Shown here piece after piece: positions 37,618-45,680 of a stretch of 64,000 nt of DNA; positions within the stretch are counted from its first letter, which is position 1, and each line of letters begins with the position of its first letter. The position numbers and the translations under genes were made by a program. Source of the stretch: CAZRIZ01 sp964625885 (GTDB lineage: Bacteria > Patescibacteriota > Saccharimonadia > Saccharimonadales > Saccharimonadaceae); the NCBI GenBank assembly GCA_964625885.1, contig CAZVBM010000002.1, positions 15,303 through 79,302 on the forward strand. The letters are read 5' to 3'. Below the pieces are notes generated by a model, which was not told the DNA's origin, made no database searches, and was given only the letters and a program-made list of their open reading frames with translations.

Positions 37618-38193
37618 ATGAAAAGAGCCACGACTCCAGTTTATATCATAGCTGCTGTTGGCCAAGATCTAGAATTAGGTATTGGCGATAACCTACTGGG
37701 AAATTTCCCAACTGACATGAAGCATTTTACCGAAACGACCGAAAACAGCGTAGTAATTATGGGTCGAAAAACTTTTGATTCGCTGCGCAAAAAACCGTTG
37801 CCTGGTCGCACTAACATCGTTTTGTCGCGCGATCCAAACTTCAAATTTGAAGGCGCTCATGTAGCCAAAGATCATCTGGAAGCTCTAGAGCTAGCTCAGG
37901 AGTTGGCAGACGGTCGCAATATCTTTGTGATTGGCGGCGAATCAGTTTACCGACGGTATCTTGACGACAACCTGATCGACCAAATTTATCTGACTGAGAT
38001 CCAAGCTGATTTTCCTGAGGCTGACAAATTCTTTCCATTTCATCCGTTACAAACACGGTATTCAAACTGGCATCTGGTTCAGCAAGAAATTGTTGAAGCC
38101 GATGACGTCACTATGCACTTTTCTATCTATGAAAGGTCTGGCAAAAGTCGAATTGAGGAGATTGAAGAAAGAACGAAAGAATGGCCAGACTGA
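37618..38193 (+). CDS. folA: Dihydrofolate reductase
   Basis: Reduces dihydrofolate with NADPH. 191 aa with IAAVGQDLELGIGDN, the catalytic Asp in FPTDMKHFTETT, NADPH-binding VIMGRKTFDSLRKKPLPGR and IFVIGGESVYRRYL. The usual Trp of the PW..P.D motif is Phe here (GNFPTD). SD AAGGAGGTGAT is strong. Pairs functionally with thyA and tmk. Confidence 0.95.
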   Translation: MKRATTPVYIIAAVGQDLELGIGDNLLGNFPTDMKHFTETTENSVVIMGRKTFDSLRKKPLPGRTNIVLSRDPNFKFEGAHVAKDHLEALELAQELADGRNIFVIGGESVYRRYLDDNLIDQIYLTEIQADFPEADKFFPFHPLQTRYSNWHLVQQEIVEADDVTMHFSIYERSGKSRIEEIEERTKEWPD

Positions 38194-38257
38194 AAAAAGC
38201 AATTCCCCGGCTATAATCCCAACCCCGTAAAATAAGCAAAAAACACTTCCACCCAGA

Positions 38258-38288
38258 AACACCTCGTGTAAACGAGGTGTTAATTTTA
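38258..38288 (+). terminator. Terminator of folA
   Basis: AACACCTCGT-GTAA-ACGAGGTGTT followed by AATTTT. Confidence 0.8.
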
Positions 38289-38382
38289 GTGAGACATCGC
38301 TCACCGCGTTCGCTCCTCCGCTCCGAAAGGGTCGAAAGCAAGCTTTCGCGTTTCTTTCGTCGCTACGCCGAACTCACGACTT
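38288..38382 (-). repeat. tRNA-tail element B of tRNA-Lys(CTT)
   Basis: Minus strand: GTCGTGAGTTCG (exact T-arm start of the tRNA), GCGTAGCGACG...GGAGCGAACGCGGTGAGCGAT body, then GTCTCACT (T-arm end). Second unit of a tandem pair. Confidence 0.75.
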
Positions 38383-38389
38383 GTTTTGC

Positions 38390-38516
38390 TAGTGAGACAT
38401 CGCTCATCCGCCAATTGGCGGATTCACTCCTCCGCTTGCTTGCGAAAAAATGTAAACACTTTTTCGCTTCACTGCGCTACGCCGAACTCATTTTTGCTAC
38501 GCAAAAATCTGAGTTC
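38390..38516 (-). repeat. tRNA-tail element A of tRNA-Lys(CTT)
   Basis: Minus strand: GAACTCAG, hairpin ATTTTTGC-GTA-GCAAAAAT, TGAGTTCGGCGTAGCG, body with GTGTTTACATTTTTTCGCAA also found in the Arg element, ending GATGAGCGAT, then GTCTCACT. Confidence 0.75.
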
Positions 38517-38534
38517 TCGTCTCAGCCAAAATCA

Positions 38535-38574
38535 AAATCCTCCATAGCAATTCAAAAGGATTGCGACGGAGGAT
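38535..38574 (-). terminator. Terminator of tRNA-Lys(CTT)
   Basis: ATCCTCC..GCAAT / ATTGC..GGAGGAT then TTTTGATTTT on the minus strand. Confidence 0.8.
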
Positions 38575-38650
38575 GGTGGATCTGGTGAGACTCGAACTCA
38601 CGACACCCTGCTTAAGAGGCAGGTGCTCTAACCGGCTGAGCTACAGATCC
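38574..38650 (-). tRNA. tRNA-Lys (CTT)
   Basis: 77 nt with CCA. Acceptor GGATCTG/CAGATCC; anticodon stem CCTGC/GCAGG with loop CTCTTAA; T-arm GTGAG-TTCGAGT-CTCAC. Confidence 0.95.
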
Positions 38651-38731
38651 GAACGTCATTATTTTACACTTTTTTACAGATTTTACAAGAGAATAAGAAA
38701 AATCCCTGCCTGTACGGCAGAGATTTTGTTA

Positions 38732-39379
38732 CTAGGTGGCGAACCAATCGTCAACAATTGGCCGGATGATTTGATAGATATCAGCCGCCACCTTTTCCTC
38801 GGACTGACTGGCGTCAACCAAATGACGACCATTTTGTTGACTAAGCTCGATATAACCCTGCCTGACTCGCTCGTGGAAATCAGCACCTTTTGACTCAAAG
38901 GTGTCAGCTTGGGCTGCAGCCAAGTCGCGCGACCGCATACGCTCCTGGATTGTTGGCACATCGACCATCAAGATTATTTCAGCGCCTGGCTTGGTGTAGT
39001 CTTTTGGCAACCACATTTTCGTCGAAGCAATGATGTCATCAAGATCAACGCCTTCGCCATAGCCCTGATAAGCCAATGTCGACAAATAGCTCCGCGATGA
39101 AATAACCCAAATGCCCTCTTGCAATTTTGGGCCATAAACCGTGTTCCACGCATCAGCCCTGGCGGCCAAGAACAACAAAGCGTTCGTCTTGGGATGACGA
39201 TCGATCTCTTTGTTCTTTAAAATACCCTTTAAAGTATCCGCCATAACCGTTCCGCCTGGCTCCTCAATCTCAATGCATTTAATGCCATAACTACGTAACC
39301 GTGCCAGCAAGCGCTGCACTTGAGTTGATTTGCCAGAACCATCACCACCGTCTAATACAATGTACCTACCTCTTTTCAC
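38732..39379 (-). CDS. tmk: Thymidylate kinase
   Basis: Phosphorylates dTMP to dTDP. About 215 aa with P-loop LDGGDGSGKSTQVQRLL, the DR-like motif region VISSRSYLSTLAYQG and LIMVDVPTIQERM-type LID entry. I chose the GTG at 39379 (product KRGRYIVLDGG after the start), because SD AGGTGAG lies 9 nt upstream; the GTG at 39388 is closer to the SD but in frame. It completes a thyA-folA-tmk set for dTTP in this region. Confidence 0.93.
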   Translation of the reverse strand: MKRGRYIVLDGGDGSGKSTQVQRLLARLRSYGIKCIEIEEPGGTVMADTLKGILKNKEIDRHPKTNALLFLAARADAWNTVYGPKLQEGIWVISSRSYLSTLAYQGYGEGVDLDDIIASTKMWLPKDYTKPGAEIILMVDVPTIQERMRSRDLAAAQADTFESKGADFHERVRQGYIELSQQNGRHLVDASQSEEKVAADIYQIIRPIVDDWFAT

Positions 39380-39475
39380 AAAATTCACCTCACCTTTTAT
39401 TTGTTTTTAATAAGATATAGTTCTAATATACACCATTGGCCTAAATCGGTCCAATATGGTAAAATAATGAAGCTT

Positions 39476-39550
39476 GCGGGTGTCGTATAATGGCTAATAT
39501 ATCTGCCTTCCAAGCAGAGGCTGCGAGTTCGATTCTCGCCACCCGCACCA
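39476..39550 (+). tRNA. tRNA-Gly (TCC)
   Basis: 75 nt with CCA. Acceptor GCGGGTG/CACCCGC; anticodon stem TCTGC/GCAGA with loop CTTCCAA; T-arm GCGAG-TTCGATT-CTCGC. Confidence 0.95.
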
Positions 39551-39799
39551 GACCGCATTTGAGGCTTTAGTCTCAAATAAGGTATGCTCGGCGTAGAAGA
39601 GAAGCGAACTCTTCGATAATTTCGCGGTCAGCGAAATTACATGTTGAGCCCAAGAAAACCAGCAACCTAAAAAATAGTTTTCATGGCGCGAGACTATATT
39701 CTCGCCACCCGCACCAAATCGTATTTGAGATTTTAATCTCAAATGCGAGTTGGCTCAGCATGGAAGAGAAGCGAACTCTTCGTTCTCGCCACCAACATC
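39551..39799 (+). repeat. Tandem tRNA-tail elements of tRNA-Gly
   Basis: Two units, each starting with an A/T hairpin (ATTTGAG..CTCAAAT) and containing GAAGAGAAGCGAACTCTTCG. The first unit ends with ATTCTCGCCACCCGCACCA (39698-39716), a full copy of the tRNA-Gly 3' end; the second ends with the shorter TTCTCGCCACCAACATCG. Confidence 0.7.
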
Positions 39800-39803
39800 G
39801 TAT

Positions 39804-39880
39804 GCCTCGGTAGCTCAGCTGGATAGAGCAGGAGACTTCTAAGCTCAAGGTCATAGGTTCGACTCCTATCCGAGGCGCCA
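39804..39880 (+). tRNA. tRNA-Arg (TCT)
   Basis: 77 nt with CCA. Acceptor GCCTCGG/CCGAGGC is perfect; T-arm ATAGG-TTCGACT-CCTAT. Loop CTTCTAA gives anticodon TCT. The anticodon stem GGAGA/GCTCA has only three Watson-Crick pairs, with mismatches at both ends, which is unusual. Confidence 0.88.
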
Positions 39881-39910
39881 AATTATTCGCCACACAAGGC
39901 GATTTTTTGT

Positions 39911-41437
39911 TTAATAAATCGTTTCAATATTTGCACCAAGGGAGTTGAGGCGGCGAGCAAAGTCTTCATAACCCCGATTGATTGAGTAGACATTGCGCAA
40001 AATCGACTCGCCTTCGGCCGCCAACATCGCTAGCATCAACACTACCGCTGGCCTTAGGGCTGGTGGCGTGACAATTTCTGCTGGCTTGAAGTTAGTTGGT
40101 CCAGTGATAATAATGCGGTGCGGATCAATTAGTTGAGTCGAGACATTTAATTTACTCAGCTCAGCCAAGTAAATCGCCCGGTTCTCGTACACCCAGTCAT
40201 GAATCATCGTTGGCCCCTCCGCCACCGCCGCAATCACCGCAAAAAAGGGCAGGTTATCGATGTTTAAGCCCGGATATGGCATCGGGTGAATTTTATCAAC
40301 TGAGCAGGTCAACTTGCTCGGCTTTATTGTTATATCAACCAGCTTAGTACGCTCATTGCGCGAGAAATAAACATCAGAAACTTTTAAGTTCGCCCCCATG
40401 CCCCGCAAAGTTTCGATTTCAACTTCGAGAAAATCGATTGGCGCACGCTTAACGGTAATCTCCGAATTGGTTACCAGGCCAGCAGCGATGAAGCTCATAG
40501 CTTCAATCGGGTCTTCGCTAATTTCATAACTAACGTTTTTATTAATATCGGCAAGACCCTGAACTCTTAGAAGCGTCGTACCGATCCCTTCAATGCGCAC
40601 CCCTAATTTTTCTAGGAAGAAGCAGACGTCTTGCACCATATAGTTCGGACTAGCGTTGTGAATTTCAGTCACGCCACTATGCAAGGCTGCCGCCATCAAG
40701 ACGTTTTCTGTTACGGTATCACCTCGCTCCACCAAGACAATCTTGACTGGCTTTTTAGGGTCAACCGCTGAAACTTCAGCTTTATAAAACCCGCCAGCAG
40801 TATTGACGCTTAGGCCAAATGATTCTAAGGCCTTAAGATGCGGCTCAACCGTACGTGCCCCAAGATTACAGCCACCAGCGTACGGTAGCTTGAAGCGCTT
40901 ATTTTTGTGAAGCAAGACCCCCATTAGCATAATCACGCTACGGGTCATACGAGCCGACTCGAGGTTAATTTGGTTAGTATCAAAGCTAACTGGTGGAATT
41001 ATTTCTAAATCACGATGATTGTTAAGCCAACGAACTTTGACGCCCAAACTCTCAATCACTTCAATGATGCGATAAACTTCTTCAATGTTAGCGACGTGCC
41101 TGAGCACAGTCTTGCCACGGTTAAGTAACGAAGCGCAAAGTAGCGCTACAGCCGCGTTTTTTGAGGTATTAATGTTAATTGAGCCGCTTAGTTTCTTGCC
41201 ACCATTGATACGAAAATGGATCACTCCCTTTTGGCCAAACGTCAACAGCCCCACTTTTAAAACCTCGCTGATCCTTTCGATCATCTCGAGACTAATGTTT
41301 TGTTTACCTTTCTCAATGCGGTTAATCGCACTCTGGGAAGTACCAACTTTGACCGCCAAATCAGCCTGTGTCATGTTTTTTTGCAAACGCGCGCGCTGAA
41401 TCAAGTCCCCCACTAAACGTTTATAATTCTTTACCAT
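39911..41437 (-). CDS. murA: MurA with fused N-terminal XRE-type HTH domain
   Basis: UDP-GlcNAc enolpyruvyl transferase, first committed step of peptidoglycan precursor synthesis. 508 aa. Residues 8-62 form a helix-turn-helix of the XRE/HTH_3 type (MTQADLAVKVGTSQSAINRI); residues 70-508 are MurA. Catalytic residues are kept: Lys93 in TSKNAAVALL, Cys190 in AGGCNLGARTVEPH, Asp394 in YPGLNIDNLP and the late Arg in ALRPAVVLMLAM. Cys rather than Asp at 190 predicts fosfomycin sensitivity. Normal MurA is about 420 aa, so the HTH is an extra domain. Its promoter contains a perfect palindrome, suggesting autoregulation. The gene follows the Clp-like ATPase but has its own promoter. Confidence 0.93.
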   Translation of the reverse strand: MVKNYKRLVGDLIQRARLQKNMTQADLAVKVGTSQSAINRIEKGKQNISLEMIERISEVLKVGLLTFGQKGVIHFRINGGKKLSGSININTSKNAAVALLCASLLNRGKTVLRHVANIEEVYRIIEVIESLGVKVRWLNNHRDLEIIPPVSFDTNQINLESARMTRSVIMLMGVLLHKNKRFKLPYAGGCNLGARTVEPHLKALESFGLSVNTAGGFYKAEVSAVDPKKPVKIVLVERGDTVTENVLMAAALHSGVTEIHNASPNYMVQDVCFFLEKLGVRIEGIGTTLLRVQGLADINKNVSYEISEDPIEAMSFIAAGLVTNSEITVKRAPIDFLEVEIETLRGMGANLKVSDVYFSRNERTKLVDITIKPSKLTCSVDKIHPMPYPGLNIDNLPFFAVIAAVAEGPTMIHDWVYENRAIYLAELSKLNVSTQLIDPHRIIITGPTNFKPAEIVTPPALRPAVVLMLAMLAAEGESILRNVYSINRGYEDFARRLNSLGANIETIY

Positions 41438-41443
41438 AGATTA

Positions 41444-41471
41444 ATTATATATCACTAGTGATATATTTCAA
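41444..41471 (-). promoter_or_regulatory. murA promoter (leaderless)
   Basis: Minus strand: TTGAAA (41466-41471), 16-bp spacer, TATAAT (41444-41449), then 6 nt to the ATG. No SD. Confidence 0.75.
41447..41466. promoter_or_regulatory. Perfect 20-bp palindrome, candidate murA operator
   Basis: ATATATCACTAGTGATATAT fills the spacer between -35 and -10 and overlaps the -10 box. A dimeric HTH bound here would block RNA polymerase. The HTH fused to MurA itself is the obvious candidate. Confidence 0.7.
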
Positions 41472-41480
41472 GGGCTTGTA

Positions 41481-43916
41481 TTAATTATTAGCAATATAAT
41501 CAGCTTCTTTTTGCTTTTCGACGATATTTTTTACGTCATCAAGCGTAATAGTAATAGTTGAGCCAGATAAATCAGGCCGCGCAATCATTTCCCGTGCCAC
41601 AATATTCTCAACCGTTGACTGCACCATACGGCGCATCGGTCGCGCCCCCAAGCGTGGATCATAGCCAACATCAACCAGATAGCTCATCGCGTCTTCAGCT
41701 ACTTCTACAGTAACCTTCTGGGCAGACAAGTTCTTGTTGACTCCCTTGATAATCAATCCCAGAATCTGCATTAGTTCTAGCTTGTTGAGCGGGCGAAAAA
41801 CCACAATCTCATCAAAACGGTTGAGAAACTCAGGGCGAAATTGATTAGACGAAATTAGCTCGTCAACAAACTGCTTCTCGAACTTACTGACCTCATAACC
41901 CCGCTCTACATACTCACGAATGCGCTGCGCTCCAGCATTTGAGGTAGCAATAATAATCGCGTCACGGAAACTAACCTCACGATTGTTCTCGTCACGCAGA
42001 ACGCCTTCATCAAGTAGCTGCAATAGAGTTGATAGAACAGCCGGATGGGCTTTTTCAATCTCATCTAGCAAGACGACTGAAAACGGTCGCTGCATCACCT
42101 GCGCCGTTAAGCTATGCGGATTATTGGCGCCATCCTCCAATAGGCGCGATACGTCATTGACCGTCACAAACTCGTTCATATCTAGCCGTATGATACTAGC
42201 TTCGCCACCAAAATAAACTGCCGCTAGCGACTTAGCTAGCTCAGTTTTACCAACACCAGTCGGACCCAAAAACAAGAAAGTGCCAATTGGTTTTCCTTGA
42301 CTGCGCACACCAGCGCGCGCTCGCCTAAGCGCATCACTCACCACACTGACTGCTCGATCTTGATTAATCATGCGTTCGTGAATGAGCTGTTCCAAGTTAA
42401 GCAACATCTCGCGCTCTTCTTCGTGATTGACAGCCCCTATTTTAACGTTCATGGTTTTTTCAATCGCTTCTTGCACCGACTCTACGGTCACCAGGCCATC
42501 GCGATTGTATCCAGCAGCCGACTCCATTAGACGAATGGCCCGCCCTGGCATGGTTAAGTCGTGAATATAACGCTCGCTCAGACGGTAAGCCTCTTTCATC
42601 GCTTGATACATATAAATCACCTGAAAGCGCGGCTCTAAGTCCACCGCCCGATCTTGCATTGCCACAATTGTTTCAAGCTCATCAGTCGGATGAACAACAA
42701 TTCGGTTTAGTGTATTGACAAGATTTGGATGTTTTTTATTAATCTGCAGCAGTTTGTGCTCATTGATAGTTAAGATCACTCGCGCATTACCTGACTCAAA
42801 GATCGGCAAAAGTACGTTTGATAAATCTATTGCCCCCACACCTTCTTCAAAAAAGACATGGGCGTTGTCAAAACAAATAATGATATTCTTGGCGTTATAA
42901 GCCTCGGCAAAAATCTGAGTAACAAGTTTTTCTAACTCTCCCCGACCAGGCGCACCAGCCACAATCGCACTAGCATCCAGCAGTACAATTTGTCTAAACC
43001 TTAGGTTGCTGGGTAAGTCATCATCGACCGACAGCAACTTTTCCGCCAAGGCATAAACCATCGTCGTCTTACCAACGCCATCTAGGCCAACCAACGCCAC
43101 GTTTTGTCGAGCGCCACCAGAAAAAATATCAATCATTTGCTTGATAGCGCCCTGACGAGAGCCAGCCGTCGTCTGCATAAAACGACGGCCGATAATTTCT
43201 TGACTGATATTCTGGCCATATTGATCAATCAGTGGTGTGTAGCCAAACGACCAATCGCGAGCGATACCACCAGTCCGAAGGCGCACGCCAGTCTGGTCCC
43301 TAACACCATGAATATAATCATGCCAACGCACACCAGCGATTAGGTCATCCAGGCTAAGCTGCAACTTGGCCAAAACTTGCTCATAATTAGGGAAATTCTT
43401 GATTAGGGCTAGTGCTAAAGCGCCACCCGACAAGGTAGCTGAGCCAGTTAATTTACGAATCTCTAAAGCTGCTGACCAGATTGCCGGCATATCGGCCGAA
43501 TTGGTTGATGACAGTTCGGTTAAAAACCTCGGGCTAATGCCAAAGCGAACTAGCAAGAACGATCCGCTCGAAGTGTGGGTGAGAATCTCTGCCAACTCAC
43601 GCGGAGTGGGATTTGATGACAGGCGACCCAAAACACTACTCGACAAGATGTTGTCGACTTGATTATCATCACCAGCAATAGTCCCTAGACGATATAGATG
43701 CCAGCGCCACCACTGATAAGTTGCCCACATAACAATACCCGGAATCGCAATCAGCCAACCAAAGTAATAACCAAAAACCACAGCCGCTAGACCACTAAGC
43801 ATAAGTAGCCAACTAAACCACTGCAATACAAAACGCCAATTTGGAGTGATGCCGACTGTTGCGCGCGCCTCGCTGGCCCGCAAGCTACGATAATTAAACC
43901 TCATTACATCAGCCAT
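41481..43916 (-). CDS. Membrane-anchored ClpC/ClpB-like double AAA+ ATPase
   Basis: About 811 aa. Two membrane helices near the N-terminus (within about residues 28-70) replace the usual soluble N-domain; a Clp-N-like helical region follows. The first AAA+ domain has Walker A LDGVGKTTMVYA but Walker B reads ICFDNAHVF, with Asn where the catalytic Glu normally is. The second has Walker A LGPTGVGKTELAKS, Walker B VVLLDEIEKAHP and a ClpB-type C-terminal domain. Start chosen at the ATG preceded by GGAGGT; it overlaps the upstream gene by 13 nt. Likely a membrane protein unfoldase; no ClpP gene is nearby. Confidence 0.85.
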   Translation of the reverse strand: MADVMRFNYRSLRASEARATVGITPNWRFVLQWFSWLLMLSGLAAVVFGYYFGWLIAIPGIVMWATYQWWRWHLYRLGTIAGDDNQVDNILSSSVLGRLSSNPTPRELAEILTHTSSGSFLLVRFGISPRFLTELSSTNSADMPAIWSAALEIRKLTGSATLSGGALALALIKNFPNYEQVLAKLQLSLDDLIAGVRWHDYIHGVRDQTGVRLRTGGIARDWSFGYTPLIDQYGQNISQEIIGRRFMQTTAGSRQGAIKQMIDIFSGGARQNVALVGLDGVGKTTMVYALAEKLLSVDDDLPSNLRFRQIVLLDASAIVAGAPGRGELEKLVTQIFAEAYNAKNIIICFDNAHVFFEEGVGAIDLSNVLLPIFESGNARVILTINEHKLLQINKKHPNLVNTLNRIVVHPTDELETIVAMQDRAVDLEPRFQVIYMYQAMKEAYRLSERYIHDLTMPGRAIRLMESAAGYNRDGLVTVESVQEAIEKTMNVKIGAVNHEEEREMLLNLEQLIHERMINQDRAVSVVSDALRRARAGVRSQGKPIGTFLFLGPTGVGKTELAKSLAAVYFGGEASIIRLDMNEFVTVNDVSRLLEDGANNPHSLTAQVMQRPFSVVLLDEIEKAHPAVLSTLLQLLDEGVLRDENNREVSFRDAIIIATSNAGAQRIREYVERGYEVSKFEKQFVDELISSNQFRPEFLNRFDEIVVFRPLNKLELMQILGLIIKGVNKNLSAQKVTVEVAEDAMSYLVDVGYDPRLGARPMRRMVQSTVENIVAREMIARPDLSGSTITITLDDVKNIVEKQKEADYIANN

Positions 43917-44293
43917 GACGGCGCCACCTCCAAAACGAACAAAATAACGCAAACTGCCGGCAAAAACGGCACAAATAGCCACAGAATCATCGCTACCAGG
44001 CTATAAACCAGCCGAGCTAACAAAGCTAACAAGCCAACTAAAAGCACCCCAAAGCGTATCATCGCGCCAATCAAACGCGAGATTAATCGATCAAACCAGT
44101 TGCGCACTTTGTCTTCCAGCGCGCCCTTTTCTAGTTTTTGCGAATCAATCATGCGAAACGGCTGAAAGAAAGTCTTAATCAATAAATCAATTGAGAAAAA
44201 ATCCGATGTTTTAATTATCTTATCGGTCAAACGCTCAAAACGATTTTTTAGGCCGGCTCCATACCACCATTTGAAAAAACTAGCCAAAAGCAT
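43904..44293 (-). CDS. Hypothetical small membrane protein
   Basis: 129 aa. An amphipathic, basic N-terminal half (RFERLTDKIIKTSDFFSI) and about two membrane helices at 72-125 rich in Leu/Val. Coupled to the Clp-like ATPase by a 13-nt overlap, so it may be a membrane partner of that ATPase. No family recognised. Confidence 0.6.
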   Translation of the reverse strand: MLLASFFKWWYGAGLKNRFERLTDKIIKTSDFFSIDLLIKTFFQPFRMIDSQKLEKGALEDKVRNWFDRLISRLIGAMIRFGVLLVGLLALLARLVYSLVAMILWLFVPFLPAVCVILFVLEVAPSWLM

Positions 44294-44341
44294 AAGCTAA
44301 TTATACATCAAACAAGCGTCGCGCTAAAACTAAGTTTGCGA

Positions 44342-44426
44342 TATAATATGAGCACCTGAGAGAAAAGCGAAACTTGTTTTAGCTTTTCCGAAGGTGAGAA
44401 ATATTACACGGAGTATAATCAACGTT
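44342..44426 (+). promoter_or_regulatory. Structured leader of murT-gatD, shared with the deacetylase gene
   Basis: TATAAT (44342-44347) would start transcription at a 5' stem CACCT/AGGTG (44353-44357 with 44392-44396) enclosing GAAAAGC/GCTTTTC (44362-44368, 44382-44388). A second TATAAT (44414-44419) lies 7 nt before the ATG. About 85 nt align with the leader at 47271, and paired positions change together. Confidence 0.7.
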
Positions 44427-45680
44427 ATGCATTTTAAACGCTGGCTCTCAATTAAAATCGGCAAGTTCCTGTTACGAGTGGGGCGGATCTACGGTGGCGG
44501 CTCAGCTCTGCCCGGTCTGATGATGGAAAAGATTTATCCAAATTTTGTTCAAGACTCCCTAGGTAACCTACCACTGGGAGTAGCAATCATATCTGGCACC
44601 AATGGTAAGACTTCAACCACCAAGGTTGTCAGTCAAATCTTAACCGAACAAGGGGTGTCAGTTTTTACTAATCCGTCCGGCAGCAATTTCTCACGCGGAG
44701 TAGCTTCAGCCTTACTCAAACAGTGCGATAGTCGTGGTCAAATAAAAGCGCAAATTGCTGTGCTAGAGCTAGATGAAGCTCACGCTGTCCATTTTATTAA
44801 GCAAGTTAAGCCAACATATAGCCTACTTCTAAATATCCTGCGCGACCAACTAGACCGCTTCGGCGAGATTGATAAGGTTACAGAGCTATTGAAACAAATT
44901 GCCGAGGCCACTACTAAAACCGTGGTAATTAATCGCGAAGACGCCCGCCTTAGGTCCATCGCTGTTAAACTACCAAACGCCAGCTACTACGGCTATAGCG
45001 ACAAGGTGGGTGAGCAGCTGCAAAACCTTGACGACCCACTAACCGCCGCCGAACTACCGCCAGCTGATGTTGAGCTAGTCTACCATGGCGCCGACAATGC
45101 CAATGTTTATCGCATCGGCCACGATAAAATCAGCACCAAACCTAAAATGAGCGGACTTTATAATCACTTTAATATTGCTGGTGCCATTGCCCTAGTTCGC
45201 GTCATACTGGGCGACAAGCTTGACCTTGACCGGCTAGTTAATAGCCTAAAGAATCTGGAACCGGCGTTTGGACGAGGCGAAAAATTCCTAATCGGCGGAC
45301 AAACCACAGAACTAATTTTAGTTAAGAATCCATCCGGTTTTCAGATGTCAATCAATGCGCTAGCCGACCCCAACGCCGCCATCATGATGGCCGTCAACGA
45401 TAATTATGCCGACGGTCGTGACACTTCATGGTTATGGGATGTTGATTTTACTAACCTGCCACAAAAGACCGTTAATGTCACGTCAGGCAGTCGCTGTTTC
45501 GACATGACCAACCGACTAAAATACGATCTAAAAAAAGTTAAAATTAGTCAGCCAGATTTAAAAATCGCGACCGCTGAACTTTTAACTATTAATCAGCCGC
45601 GCCAAATCTTTACTACCTACACCGCCATGATGCAGATTCGTAAATTTCTACTGGAAGCCGTTAAAGGAGAAAAACCATGA
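44427..45680 (+). CDS. murT: Lipid II isoglutaminyl synthase, MurT subunit
   Basis: With GatD amidates the D-Glu of lipid II to D-isoGln. About 417 aa, Mur ligase fold with P-loop AIISGTNGKTSTTKVV, then VLELDEAHAVHF and the DUF1727 C-terminal domain. The zinc-ribbon insert with four Cys known from the Staphylococcus protein is not visible: the matching region has no Cys. I chose the ATG at 44427, placed 7 nt after TATAAT; an ATG 11 codons earlier is in frame. It overlaps gatD by 4 nt (ATGA). Confidence 0.92.
   Translation: MHFKRWLSIKIGKFLLRVGRIYGGGSALPGLMMEKIYPNFVQDSLGNLPLGVAIISGTNGKTSTTKVVSQILTEQGVSVFTNPSGSNFSRGVASALLKQCDSRGQIKAQIAVLELDEAHAVHFIKQVKPTYSLLLNILRDQLDRFGEIDKVTELLKQIAEATTKTVVINREDARLRSIAVKLPNASYYGYSDKVGEQLQNLDDPLTAAELPPADVELVYHGADNANVYRIGHDKISTKPKMSGLYNHFNIAGAIALVRVILGDKLDLDRLVNSLKNLEPAFGRGEKFLIGGQTTELILVKNPSGFQMSINALADPNAAIMMAVNDNYADGRDTSWLWDVDFTNLPQKTVNVTSGSRCFDMTNRLKYDLKKVKISQPDLKIATAELLTINQPRQIFTTYTAMMQIRKFLLEAVKGEKP

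Noticed and set aside
43917..43982. Earlier start for the Clp-like ATPase
   Set aside because: It would overlap the upstream gene by 79 nt; the ATG at 43916 has a GGAGGT nearby and fits better.
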